A stretch of DNA of 49,531 nt from Klenkia terrae (GTDB lineage Bacteria > Actinomycetota > Actinomycetes > Mycobacteriales > Geodermatophilaceae). The notes beneath the pieces are model-generated. The model was given only the letters and a program-made list of their open reading frames with translations, was not told the origin of the DNA and made no database searches. Below are positions 11,792 through 19,583 of the stretch, piece by piece. The stretch's first letter is position 1; each line of letters starts with the position of its first letter. The stretch lies in contig NZ_UEXK01000004.1 in assembly GCF_900491935.1 (NCBI RefSeq), positions 4,054,697-4,104,227 of the forward strand, written 5' to 3'. A program made the position numbers and the translations under genes.

Positions 11792-12925
11792 TTGGACGTC
11801 CCCATCTGGGTATGGGCCGTGACCGTCGCCGCGATCCTCGCCATGATCGTGTTCGACTTCGTCGGCCACGTGCGCACGCCGCACGCCCCCTCGCTGAAGG
11901 AGTCGGCCACCTGGTCGGCTGTCTACGTCGGCATCGCCATCCTGTTCGGCCTCGGCGTGCTCGTCTTCGCCGGCGGCACCTTCGGCGGTGAGTACTTCGC
12001 CGGCTACGTGACCGAGAAGGCGCTGTCCGTCGACAACCTGTTCGTCTTCGTGCTGATCATGGCCAGCTTCGGCGTGCCGCGTGAGCTGCAGCAGAAGGTG
12101 CTGCTGTTCGGCATCGCCTTCGCGCTGGTCCTGCGCACCATCTTCATCTTCATCGGCGCCGCGGCCATCGAGAACTACAGCTGGGTCTTCTACCTCTTCG
12201 GCGCGATCCTGATCTACACCGCCGTCGTCCAGGCCCGCAGCGGCGGCCACGACGACGAGGAGGAGTTCAAGGAGAACGGGATCCTCAAGCTCGTCCGCAA
12301 GGTCCTGCCGACCACGGACGAGTACCACTCGGACAAGATGACGACGAAGATCGACGGCAAGCGCTTCATCACCCCGCTGATGATCGCGCTGATCGCCATC
12401 GGCACCGCCGACATCATCTTCGCCGTCGACTCGATCCCGGCCATCTTCGGCCTGACCCAGGAGACCTACCTGGTCTTCGCTGCCAACGCGTTCTCGCTGC
12501 TGGGCCTGCGCCAGCTCTTCTTCCTCATCGACGGCCTGCTGGACCGCCTGGTCTACCTGGCCTACGGCCTGGCCGTGATCCTGGGCTTCATCGGCATCAA
12601 GCTGGTCATCCACGCGCTGCAGACCAACGAGCTGCCGTTCGTCAACGGCGGCGAGCACGTCACCGTGGTCCCGGAGATCCCGACATGGCTGTCCCTGCTG
12701 GTCATCCTGCTCACGCTGATCGTCACCACGGTGCTCAGCCTGCGGAAGAACAAGAAGGACGCCGAGGCTGGGCACGCCAGCCCGACCGGAGTGGAGGACA
12801 AGGGTGCCGGCCGCGACGGTCTGCACGCCGAGGGCCCGGGCAACCGCGACGGCAGCCCGGCCGGCGCCCGGGGCGACGCGCCGGCCAGCGGTCGCACCGC
12901 GAGCGTGACCGAGCGCGACGCCTGA
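11792..12925 (+). CDS. TerC/Alx-family integral membrane protein (riboswitch-controlled)
   Basis: 377 residues. TerC-family proteins with about seven to nine TM helices; several members export Mn2+ or load it onto exported enzymes. Family signature SVDNLFVFVLIMASF is clear, as are the matching acidic segments in later helices (FAVDSIPAIFGLT, about 209-221). TTG at 11792 is chosen: the GGAGG at 11779-11783 lies eight bases upstream, and the protein then begins with its first TM (DVPIWVWAVTVAAILAMIVF). An upstream in-frame extension would run through the riboswitch and is rejected. C-terminus hydrophilic, Asp/Gly/Arg-rich. The riboswitch predicts Mn2+-induced translation. Confidence 0.93.
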   Translation: MDVPIWVWAVTVAAILAMIVFDFVGHVRTPHAPSLKESATWSAVYVGIAILFGLGVLVFAGGTFGGEYFAGYVTEKALSVDNLFVFVLIMASFGVPRELQQKVLLFGIAFALVLRTIFIFIGAAAIENYSWVFYLFGAILIYTAVVQARSGGHDDEEEFKENGILKLVRKVLPTTDEYHSDKMTTKIDGKRFITPLMIALIAIGTADIIFAVDSIPAIFGLTQETYLVFAANAFSLLGLRQLFFLIDGLLDRLVYLAYGLAVILGFIGIKLVIHALQTNELPFVNGGEHVTVVPEIPTWLSLLVILLTLIVTTVLSLRKNKKDAEAGHASPTGVEDKGAGRDGLHAEGPGNRDGSPAGARGDAPASGRTASVTERDA

Positions 12926-12953
12926 ACCACCCGCACCACCGCACCACCGCACC

Positions 12954-12988
12954 GCGAGCCCCGCCGGACCTGGTCCGGCGGGGCTCGC
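12954..12988. terminator. Terminator after first terC
   Basis: 17-base arms GCGAGCCCCGCCGGACC and GGTCCGGCGGGGCTCGC around a single base; in practice a ~15-bp stem with a 4-5 base loop. It separates the riboswitch-controlled terC from the second copy. Confidence 0.85.
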
Positions 12989-13051
12989 TGCGTCCCCGGG
13001 CGTGGCCGAGGACACCCCCGTCGGCGCAGGGCGGACGCACAGGTCCGCCCG

Positions 13052-13057
13052 TAGTGT
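13052..13057 (+). promoter_or_regulatory. -10 box TAGTGT of the second terC
   Basis: TAGTGT ends eight bases before the GTG at 13066, predicting a leaderless transcript. No riboswitch elements are present in front of this copy. Confidence 0.5.
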
Positions 13058-13065
13058 GGGCCGAC

Positions 13066-14148
13066 GTGGAGCTCCCGGTCTGGTTCGAAGTCGGCACGTT
13101 CATCGCACTCACGGTCCTGCTGCTCGCCGACCTCGCGCTCGTCGCCCGACGCCCGCACGAGCCCTCGGTGCGCGAGGCCAGCATCTGGGTGACCTTCTAC
13201 ATCGCGCTGGCCCTGGTCTTCGGCCTGGTGCTGCTGGCGGTCACCAACGGTGACTTCGCCACGCAGTTCTACGCGGGCTGGCTCACCGAGTACTCGCTGT
13301 CGGTGGACAACCTCTTCGTCTTCGTGATCATCATGGCCCGCTTCAAGGTGCCCAGGAAGCTGCAGCAAGAGGTCCTGATGGTCGGGATCATCATCGCGCT
13401 GGTCCTGCGCGGCATCTTCATCCTGCTCGGCGCCGCGGTGATCGAGCGCTTCACCTGGGTCTTCTACATCTTCGGCGCGTTCCTGGTCTACACCGCCGTC
13501 AACCTGGTCCGGAACCACGGCGAGGACGAGGACTACGAGGAGAACGCCCTCATCCGGCGGCTGAAGAAGGTCCTGCCGATGACGGCGGACTTCCACGGCA
13601 ACAGGATCCGCGTCGAGAAGGGCGGCAAGAAGCTCTGGACGCCGATGATCGTGGTCTTCCTCGCCCTGGGCACCACCGACCTGCTCTTCGCGCTGGACTC
13701 GATCCCGGCCATCTTCGGGCTCACCCGCGAGGCGTTCATCGTCTTCACCGCGAACGTCTTCGCCCTGATGGGCCTGCGCCAGCTGTACTTCCTGCTCGGC
13801 GGGCTGCTCAAGCGGCTGGTCTACCTGTCCTACGGCCTGGCGGTCATCCTGGCCTTCATCGGGGTCAAGCTCGTGCTCGAGGCGGTCCACGAGAACTCGC
13901 TGCCGTTCATCAACGGCGGCGAGCCGATCGAGGCCGTCCCCGAGATCCCGATCTGGTTGTCGCTGGCGGTCATCCTCGGCGTGCTGGTCATCGCCACGGT
14001 GGCCTCGCTGCTCAAGACCCGGGGCCAGCTCGCCCCGGCCGAGGGCACCGGAATCGACCCGGAGGGCCAGCCCACCGGCGAGCCCGGTGAGCACAGCGCG
14101 TCCCTCGAGGCCGAGAACCGCGCCGCCCGGGCCCGCGCGGAGGACTGA
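13066..14148 (+). CDS. TerC/Alx-family integral membrane protein, second copy
   Basis: 360 residues, clearly paralogous to the preceding gene: SVDNLFVFVIIMARFKVP, YGLAVILAFIGVKLV and LPFINGGE occur in the same places. Multi-pass membrane protein of the tellurium-resistance/Mn-exporter family. Start GTG at 13066 gives MELPVWFEVGTFIALTVLL; GTG 13054 (four codons earlier) is possible but overlaps the -10 box. Unlike its neighbour it has its own simple promoter and no leader, so the pair may be one constitutive and one Mn-induced exporter (inference). C-terminal ~40 residues are hydrophilic. Converges on the amidohydrolase with three bases between stops. Confidence 0.93.
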   Translation: MELPVWFEVGTFIALTVLLLADLALVARRPHEPSVREASIWVTFYIALALVFGLVLLAVTNGDFATQFYAGWLTEYSLSVDNLFVFVIIMARFKVPRKLQQEVLMVGIIIALVLRGIFILLGAAVIERFTWVFYIFGAFLVYTAVNLVRNHGEDEDYEENALIRRLKKVLPMTADFHGNRIRVEKGGKKLWTPMIVVFLALGTTDLLFALDSIPAIFGLTREAFIVFTANVFALMGLRQLYFLLGGLLKRLVYLSYGLAVILAFIGVKLVLEAVHENSLPFINGGEPIEAVPEIPIWLSLAVILGVLVIATVASLLKTRGQLAPAEGTGIDPEGQPTGEPGEHSASLEAENRAARARAED

Positions 14149-14151
14149 GCC

Positions 14152-15384
14152 TCAGGCGGCCGGGTCGGCGACCCGGCCGCCGGCGACGACCTGCTCGCCG
14201 TCGACCCACACCTCGCGCACGCGGCCGGCCAGCCCCGACAGGTCGGCCGCGTCGCCGTCCAGCACCACGACGTCGGCCCGCTTGCCCGGCTGCAGCGAGC
14301 CCAGCTCGTCGTCGACCCGCAGCAGCCGGGCCGCGGACAGCGTCGTGGCGTGCCAGACGTCCTCGACCGACATGCCGCGGTCGGCCATCAGCTGCAGCTC
14401 GCCCAGGTTCTCCCCGTGCGGCCCGACGCCGGAGTCGGTGCCCATGGCGATCCGCACCCCGGCCTGGTGCGCCCGGGACACCGACTCGTCGTGCTGGGCC
14501 TGCACGGCGATCGCCTTGTCCACGACGGCCCGGGGGAGGGACGCCCCGGCGGCGACCGCGGCCAGCACCGCCCGCGGCGCGGACAGCGTCGGGACCAGCC
14601 AGGTGCCGTGCTCGAGCATCAGCTCGATCGCCTCGTCGTCGAGGAAGATGCCGTGCTCGATGGACCGGATGCCGGCCCGCACGGCGTTCTTGATGCCCTC
14701 GGCGCCCTGGGCGTGCGCCATCACGGTCAGCCCCGCGGCCGTGGCCTCCTCGACCAGCACCGCGAGCTCGGCGGGCCGGAAGTGCGGGTGCCGCGGGTCG
14801 TCCCGCGGGGACAGCACGCCGCCGCTGGTGGCCACCTTGAGCACGTCGGCCCCGGCCCGCACCAGCGTCCGGACGACGCGGCGCACCTCGTCGGGGCCGT
14901 CGCAGATCCCGCTGGGCCGGCCCGGCGTCGGCGGCAGCAGGGGTGTCTCGGCGCCGCAGACGTGCCAGTCGTCGGCGTGCCCACCGGTCTGGCTGATCAT
15001 CGCCAACGAGATCTGCATGCGCGGACCGCGGACCAGCCCCGACCGCACCGACTCGGCCACGCCCAGGTCGGCCCCCGCGGCGTCGCGGACCGACGTGATG
15101 CCCAGCGCCAGCGTCCGGCGCAGGTTGGGGACGGCCTCGAAGTAGACCTGGCTGTAGGGCGTCTGCAGCTGCCGCAGGGTGTCCACGCCGCTCATCAGCA
15201 CGTGCACGTGGCAGTCGAAGAGACCCGGCAGCACCGTCGTCCCGGTGCAGTCGACGACCTCGTCGCCGTCCAGGCCGGTGCCGACGTCCACCACGCGGCC
15301 GTCGGCCACCAGGACGTCGGCCGGCGCGGCGGGCGCCCCCGTCCCGTCGACGACGGACCCTCCGGCGAACAGCACACGCGTCAT
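14152..15384 (-). CDS. Metal-dependent amidohydrolase
   Basis: 410 residues, amidohydrolase superfamily (Xaa-Pro dipeptidase/imidazolonepropionase-like branch). An N-terminal beta-sandwich piece leads into TTVLPGLFDCHVHVL with metal ligands His59 and His61; ADVLKVATSGG carries the candidate carboxylated Lys bridging two metals; MAHAQG, SIEHGIF and GTDSGVGPHG supply the later His and Asp ligands; the C-terminus returns to the sandwich (GKRADVVVLDGD). Substrate cannot be told; family members include Zn carboxypeptidases acting on N-blocked dipeptides. ATG 15384 is preferred over an upstream in-frame ATG because TAACGT (15397-15392) would place the 5' end at this codon. Confidence 0.92.
   Translation of the reverse strand: MTRVLFAGGSVVDGTGAPAAPADVLVADGRVVDVGTGLDGDEVVDCTGTTVLPGLFDCHVHVLMSGVDTLRQLQTPYSQVYFEAVPNLRRTLALGITSVRDAAGADLGVAESVRSGLVRGPRMQISLAMISQTGGHADDWHVCGAETPLLPPTPGRPSGICDGPDEVRRVVRTLVRAGADVLKVATSGGVLSPRDDPRHPHFRPAELAVLVEEATAAGLTVMAHAQGAEGIKNAVRAGIRSIEHGIFLDDEAIELMLEHGTWLVPTLSAPRAVLAAVAAGASLPRAVVDKAIAVQAQHDESVSRAHQAGVRIAMGTDSGVGPHGENLGELQLMADRGMSVEDVWHATTLSAARLLRVDDELGSLQPGKRADVVVLDGDAADLSGLAGRVREVWVDGEQVVAGGRVADPAA
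14155..14181. terminator. Bidirectional terminator overlapping the amidohydrolase 3' end
   Basis: Perfect 12-bp stem GGCGGCCGGGTC/GACCCGGCCGCC with a 3-base loop, between the convergent terC copy and amidohydrolase. The stem encodes the last residues of the amidohydrolase. Confidence 0.8.
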
Positions 15385-15391
15385 GCGCGGG

Positions 15392-15397
15392 ACGTTA
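15392..15397 (-). promoter_or_regulatory. -10 box TAACGT of the amidohydrolase
   Basis: Minus-strand TAACGT ends seven bases before the ATG at 15384; leaderless transcript predicted. No clear -35. Confidence 0.45.
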
Positions 15398-15432
15398 GCG
15401 GTGCTCAGCACATCCGGCTGCGCCCGCTCGAC

Positions 15433-15438
15433 TAGCGT
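15433..15438 (+). promoter_or_regulatory. -10 box TAGCGT of the S9 peptidase
   Basis: TAGCGT ends eight bases before the ATG at 15447, with no SD; leaderless transcript predicted. Confidence 0.5.
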
Positions 15439-15446
15439 CAGCGCCC

Positions 15447-17492
15447 ATGCGGCCTGACGACCTCGCGTCCCTGCGCACCCCCGGCGCCGCCACGGTGTCC
15501 CCGGACGGGTCGACCGCCGTGGTCGCGGTGACCCGGCTGGACCTGGTGGCCGACGAGTACCGCAGCCAGCTCTGGGCGGTGCCCACCGACGCGTCGGCGC
15601 CGGCCCGCCCGCTCACCCACGGCCACCGGGACTCTGCGCCGGTGTTCTCCCCGGACGGTCGGTGGCTGGCCTTCCTGGGCGCGGAGAGCGGCGGCAAGCC
15701 GCAGCTGCACCTGCTGCCCACCGCCGGCGGCGAGGCCCGCCGGCTCACCGACCACCCGCTGGGCGCCGGGTCACCGGTCTGGTCGCCGGACTCGCGGCGG
15801 ATCGCCTACACCGCCCGGGTGCCCGAGGAGGGCCGCTACGGCACGGCCGAGGGGGTCGGCCCCGACGCCGAGGAACCCCGGCTGATCACCACCCTGCAGT
15901 ACCGGTCCGACGACCTGGGCTTCACCGTTGACCGGCGGCGGCACGTCTTCGTGCTGGACCTACCCACCGACGCCGCGGACGACGCAGCGCCGCTGGCCGA
16001 CCCGGTGCAGGTGACGTCCGGGGACCACGACGACAGCGACGTGGCGTGGCACCCGGCCGGCACCGAGCTGGTCTTCGTCTCCGCCCGGCACCCCCGCGCC
16101 GACCGCGACCTGGTCACCGACCTCTACGCCTGCCGGCCCGACGGGTCACACCTGCGCCGGGTCACCGAGTCCCGCTCGTCCTGCTCGGCCCCCACCTACG
16201 ACCCCGACGACCTGGAGGGCCGCACCCTCTACCTGGCCGCCCAGCCCGACCTCGGGCCCGACGGCCTGGACTTCGTCGGCCGGAACACCACGCTGTGCCG
16301 GGTCGAGGCAGCCGGCGGCCACCCGCAGCCGCTGCTGGACGCCGAGCGCAACGACCTGGGCCACGACTTCGGCCGGGTCGTGGTGGCCGACGGCAACGCG
16401 TTCGTGGCCGTGCAGCGGCAGGGCGCCGTCGAGCTGGTCCGGGTGCCGCTGGCCGGCGGCGAGCCGGAGGCCCTGGTCGACGGCCCGTACACCGTCCGCG
16501 GGATCGGGGTGGGCGGCGGCGTCGTCGTCGGCACGGTGGCCCACGACCGGTCCGCCGGCGAGCTGGTCGCCATCACCCCGGGGCGCCGCCGGCTGCTGAC
16601 CGGCTTCGGCGCCCCGCTGCAGGCCACCGGCCGGCTGCACCGGATGCGGGAGAAGACCGCGACCGCGCCGGACGGCTACCCGGTGCACGGCTGGATCACC
16701 GTCCCCGACGGCCCCGGCCCGCACCCGGTCCTGCTCACCGTGCACGGCGGGCCGTTCAGCCAGTACGGCTGGTCGCTGCTGGACGAGACCCAGGCCTACG
16801 TGTCGGCCGGCTACGCCGTCCTGCAGTGCAACCCGCGGGGGTCCTCCGGCTACGGCCAGGAGCACGGCCGCGTGGTCAAGGAGCGGTTCGGCGAGCTGGA
16901 CGCCGACGACGTCCTCGCGTTCCTCGACGAGGCCCTGCAGGAGCCGGAGCTCGACGACTCCCGGGTCGGCGTCATGGGCGGCTCCTACGGCGGCTACATG
17001 ACCACCCTGCTGGTCGGCCGCACCCAGCGGTTCGCCGCCGCGATCAGCGAGCGGGCGTTCAACGACCCGGTCAGCTTCGTGGGGTCCTCGGACATCGGGT
17101 TCTTCTTCGCCGACCAGTACCTCGGCACCGACCCCGAGCGGATCGCGGCCCAGTCGGCGATGGCCGGCGCGCACCAGATCACCACCCCGACCCTGGTGAT
17201 CCACTCCGAGGAGGACTGGCGCTGCCCCCTGGAGCAGGGCACCCGGCTGTTCGTCGAGCTCAAGCGGCGCGGCGTGCACACCGAGCTGCTGCTGTTCCCC
17301 GGCGAGGGCCACGAGCTGTCCCGGTCGGGGCGGCCGCGCCACCGGCGGGCCCGGTTGGCGCACGTGCTGCGCTGGTGGGGGCGCTGGCTGCCGACCCCGC
17401 AGAACTCGTCGGCCGCCGCGCTGCCGGCGGGGTCGGAGCCGGCGCCGGAGGCCGTCGAGGAGCAGGAGCCGCGGGCGGTCGCGCAGGCCTGA
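15447..17492 (+). CDS. S9-family serine peptidase (acylaminoacyl/prolyl oligopeptidase type)
   Basis: 681 residues. N-terminal beta-propeller (about 5-380) with TolB/DPP-IV-like blades (FSPDGRWLAFLG, WSPDSRRIAYTARVP), then an alpha/beta-hydrolase domain: HGGPFSQYGWS (oxyanion region, about 433-443), nucleophile Ser513 in MGGSYGGYM, Asp590 in HSEEDWRCP and His622 in GEGHELSRSG. No signal peptide, so cytoplasmic. It probably trims short peptides or removes acylated residues. Divergent from the amidohydrolase, itself possibly a dipeptide hydrolase, so the pair may share a role in peptide turnover (inference). The C-terminal ~25 residues are Ala/Glu/Pro-rich. Confidence 0.95.
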   Translation: MRPDDLASLRTPGAATVSPDGSTAVVAVTRLDLVADEYRSQLWAVPTDASAPARPLTHGHRDSAPVFSPDGRWLAFLGAESGGKPQLHLLPTAGGEARRLTDHPLGAGSPVWSPDSRRIAYTARVPEEGRYGTAEGVGPDAEEPRLITTLQYRSDDLGFTVDRRRHVFVLDLPTDAADDAAPLADPVQVTSGDHDDSDVAWHPAGTELVFVSARHPRADRDLVTDLYACRPDGSHLRRVTESRSSCSAPTYDPDDLEGRTLYLAAQPDLGPDGLDFVGRNTTLCRVEAAGGHPQPLLDAERNDLGHDFGRVVVADGNAFVAVQRQGAVELVRVPLAGGEPEALVDGPYTVRGIGVGGGVVVGTVAHDRSAGELVAITPGRRRLLTGFGAPLQATGRLHRMREKTATAPDGYPVHGWITVPDGPGPHPVLLTVHGGPFSQYGWSLLDETQAYVSAGYAVLQCNPRGSSGYGQEHGRVVKERFGELDADDVLAFLDEALQEPELDDSRVGVMGGSYGGYMTTLLVGRTQRFAAAISERAFNDPVSFVGSSDIGFFFADQYLGTDPERIAAQSAMAGAHQITTPTLVIHSEEDWRCPLEQGTRLFVELKRRGVHTELLLFPGEGHELSRSGRPRHRRARLAHVLRWWGRWLPTPQNSSAAALPAGSEPAPEAVEEQEPRAVAQA

Positions 17493-17545
17493 GGCCGGCC
17501 GTGCGGCCGCTGTGACCCCGCTGAGCGCGCCGGGGGACCGCCCGA

Positions 17546-17551
17546 TACCTT
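17546..17551 (+). promoter_or_regulatory. -10 box TACCTT of the DUF4178-to-channel operon
   Basis: TACCTT lies 38 bases before the GTG at 17589, leaving room for the GGGAGG ribosome site at 17575-17580. No regulator site recognised. Confidence 0.4.
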
Positions 17552-17588
17552 CCACCGGACCGCCGTCCAGTACCGGGAGGTTCCGTAG

Positions 17589-18185
17589 GTGACCGAGCTG
17601 CTGCTCGTCCTGGCCGTGCTCGTCCTGGTCGGTGTGGTCGTGGCCCTCGTGCTGCGCAACCGCCGGACCCGCCGTCCCGCCCCGGGCCGGGTGGACCCGC
17701 TCGCCGGGCAGCCCGACACCTGGGACCCGATGCGGATCGGCCCCGCCGACGTGATCACCTACGCCGGCATCGACCACGTCGTCCGCGGCACGATCACCCT
17801 CACCGAGGGCGGCATGAGCTGGTACGAGCACCTGCTCGACGGCTCCACCGGCCGCCGCTGGCTGACCGTGGAGGACGACGAGGGCGACCTCGAGCTGACC
17901 CTGTGGCAGCGGCTGGAGGGCAGCGGGCTCACCCCGGACGGCGACGTGGTGGTGGGCGACGTCGTGCACCGGCAGGTCGAGCGCGGCCGGGCGGAGTTCC
18001 GCTCCGAGGGCACCACCGGCACCCCGCCGACCGGCACGGTCGAGTACGCCGACTACGCGAGCCGGGACAGGACCGGGCTGCTGGCGTTCGAGAAGTGGGC
18101 GCCGACCCAGTCGTGGGAGGTCTCCACCGGACGCCGGGTCACGCCGGCGGAGCTGACGGTCTACCACGCCCAGCCCGGCTCGTGA
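17589..18185 (+). CDS. DUF4178 protein, membrane-anchored
   Basis: 198 residues. One N-terminal TM helix (ELLLVLAVLVLVGVVVALVL, 3-22), a basic stretch NRRTRRPAPGR, then a beta-rich cytoplasmic domain with the DUF4178 pattern (GDVITY-like start DVITYAGIDHVVRGTITLTEGGMSWYE; then RWLTVEDDEGDLELTLW and FEKWAPTQSWEVSTGR). Function unknown; the domain recurs beside DUF350, DUF2617, DUF4247 and spermidine-synthase genes. GTG start chosen for GGGAGG eight bases upstream. Its stop overlaps the next GTG. First gene of a six-gene operon. Confidence 0.88.
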   Translation: MTELLLVLAVLVLVGVVVALVLRNRRTRRPAPGRVDPLAGQPDTWDPMRIGPADVITYAGIDHVVRGTITLTEGGMSWYEHLLDGSTGRRWLTVEDDEGDLELTLWQRLEGSGLTPDGDVVVGDVVHRQVERGRAEFRSEGTTGTPPTGTVEYADYASRDRTGLLAFEKWAPTQSWEVSTGRRVTPAELTVYHAQPGS

Positions 18186-18691
18186 CCGCCCTGGAGCTGG
18201 CCGTGCCCACCCGGGACGTCGCCGCGGCCGCCCTGGGTCTGGTGCTCGACGCCCCCGCGCCGCCGGCGCTGGCCGCCGTGGTGCTGCACGGCCGGCACGG
18301 CGGGCGGCTGGAGCTGGGTGTGCTCGGTGCCTCCCACGTGGCCACGGCGTCCGTCGGTGGGCGCAGCACCACCGAGCAGGTGTCCTGCGACGCGGTCGGG
18401 TCCGGCGGTGACCCCTTGCCGGCCCGGGCGGAGCGTCCGGGGTACCGGTTCACCGCCACCGTCGAGCAGCTGACCTCCGCCGAGCTGGACCGCCGTGCCG
18501 CCGGCCTGCGGGGGTGGGCGGCCGGCCACCCCGACCGCCTGTGCGCCGCGTTCCCGGGCCACGACGCCGCCCTGACCGCGGTGACCGGTGCGGCCACCGC
18601 GACCGGCTGGACCTGGACGACCTGGCACCTGTACCCCGGCGGCCCGGTCGGCGACCTGGTCACCACCCACAGCGACTGGAGCCCGGCATGA
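18182..18691 (+). CDS. DUF2617 protein
   Basis: 169 residues, no TM helix, cytoplasmic. The C-terminal pattern TWTTWHLYPGGPVGDLVTTHSDW (split here: TWTTWHLYPGG, then VTTHSDW) is characteristic of DUF2617; GRLELGVLGASHVATA fits its N-terminal beta part. Biochemical role unknown. Start GTG overlaps the DUF4178 stop (GTGA) and its stop overlaps the next ATG (ATGA), so the first three genes are translationally coupled. Confidence 0.87.
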   Translation: MTALELAVPTRDVAAAALGLVLDAPAPPALAAVVLHGRHGGRLELGVLGASHVATASVGGRSTTEQVSCDAVGSGGDPLPARAERPGYRFTATVEQLTSAELDRRAAGLRGWAAGHPDRLCAAFPGHDAALTAVTGAATATGWTWTTWHLYPGGPVGDLVTTHSDWSPA

Positions 18692-19089
18692 CCGCCCGAC
18701 GCCTCGTCCCCGCCGTGCTCGCCGCCCTCCTGCTGCTGACCGGCTGCGGCTCGGGCAGCCCGACGGACTTCATCCGGGACACCTACAGCTCCACCGGCCG
18801 GGACGGCGACGGCGAGAGCTTCTCCTCGCCCGACCCGGTCGGCACCACCAGCGCCGACATCGCCGCCGCGGCGAAGCCCGCCGCGCGGCAGAGCGACGGG
18901 GGTGCGGAGTACCTGCGCTACGACGACGACATCGTGATCGTGACGGCGTCGACCTCGGGCAGCACCGTCCGCGTCGAGGACGTCGACGGCCGGTACAGCC
19001 GCGGCTACTACTCCTACCTCGGCACCGGCTTCCGCCCCGGCTCGCCCGCGTCCGGCGGCGGCGACGGCGGCCCCGGAGACGGCAAGTGA
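18688..19089 (+). CDS. DUF4247 lipoprotein
   Basis: 133 residues. Lipoprotein signal peptide MTARRLVPAVLAALLLLTGC with lipobox LTGC, so attached to the outer face of the cytoplasmic membrane. The mature part has DFIRDTYS near the lipid anchor, a central beta-rich module (EYLRYDDDIVIVTAS, SGSTVRVEDVDGRYSRGYYSYLG) and a Gly/Ser/Asp-rich tail. This matches DUF4247, found in the same neighbourhood in other actinobacteria. Function unknown. It is the only extracytoplasmic component of the operon. Confidence 0.85.
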   Translation: MTARRLVPAVLAALLLLTGCGSGSPTDFIRDTYSSTGRDGDGESFSSPDPVGTTSADIAAAAKPAARQSDGGAEYLRYDDDIVIVTASTSGSTVRVEDVDGRYSRGYYSYLGTGFRPGSPASGGGDGGPGDGK

Positions 19090-19135
19090 CCCCCAGCCCC
19101 ACCCCTCACCCGACCCCCCAGCCCTGGAGCGCCCC

Positions 19136-19579
19136 GTGACCTTCGGAACCCTGGACGGCAGCGAGCTCGGCGACGGGGTCGTGGCCACGCTGCTGTACTT
19201 CGTGGTCGGCGTCGCCGTGCTCGGGCTCGGCTTCCTGGCCCTGGACCTGCTCACCCCGGGCAACCTGCGCCGGCAGGTCTACACCGACCGCAAGCCCAAC
19301 GCGGCGATCCTGCTGGCCGCCAACCACCTGGCGCTCGCCGTCATCGTGGTCACCGCGATCATGACCAGCTCCGACTCGCTGCTGCAGGGCCTGGTGGACT
19401 CCGCGGTCTACGGCGTCCTCGGGGTCGTGCTGCAGGCCGTCGCGCTGCGCGTGCTCGACGCCTTCGTGCCCGGGCACCTACGGGCGATCGTGGACGAGGA
19501 GCGGATGAGCGGCGCGGCCTGGGCGGTGGCGGCGAGCCTGCTCGCGATCGGCGTGGTCAACGCCGCCGCCCTGTCCTGA
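19136..19579 (+). CDS. DUF350 membrane protein
   Basis: 147 residues, four TM helices in the two-repeat DUF350 (YjfL-like) fold: about 15-40, 57-78, 86-108 and 125-146. The segment LDLLTPGNLRRQVYTDRKPNAAIL is typical of the first repeat (LTPGNLRRQV, then RKPNAAIL). Role not established; the E. coli member yjfL sits beside a PspA-like gene and a glutathionylspermidine-synthase homologue, so a tie between DUF350 and polyamine chemistry recurs. GTG start; 46 bases follow the lipoprotein stop, and only four separate it from the synthase. Confidence 0.9.
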   Translation: MTFGTLDGSELGDGVVATLLYFVVGVAVLGLGFLALDLLTPGNLRRQVYTDRKPNAAILLAANHLALAVIVVTAIMTSSDSLLQGLVDSAVYGVLGVVLQAVALRVLDAFVPGHLRAIVDEERMSGAAWAVAASLLAIGVVNAAALS

Positions 19580-19583
19580 CCCG

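Noticed and set aside
12160-12300. tRNA or rRNA genes anywhere in the window
   Set aside because: No cloverleaf with a GGTTCGA-type T-loop and matching acceptor stem was found by eye; a tRNAscan run would be decisive.
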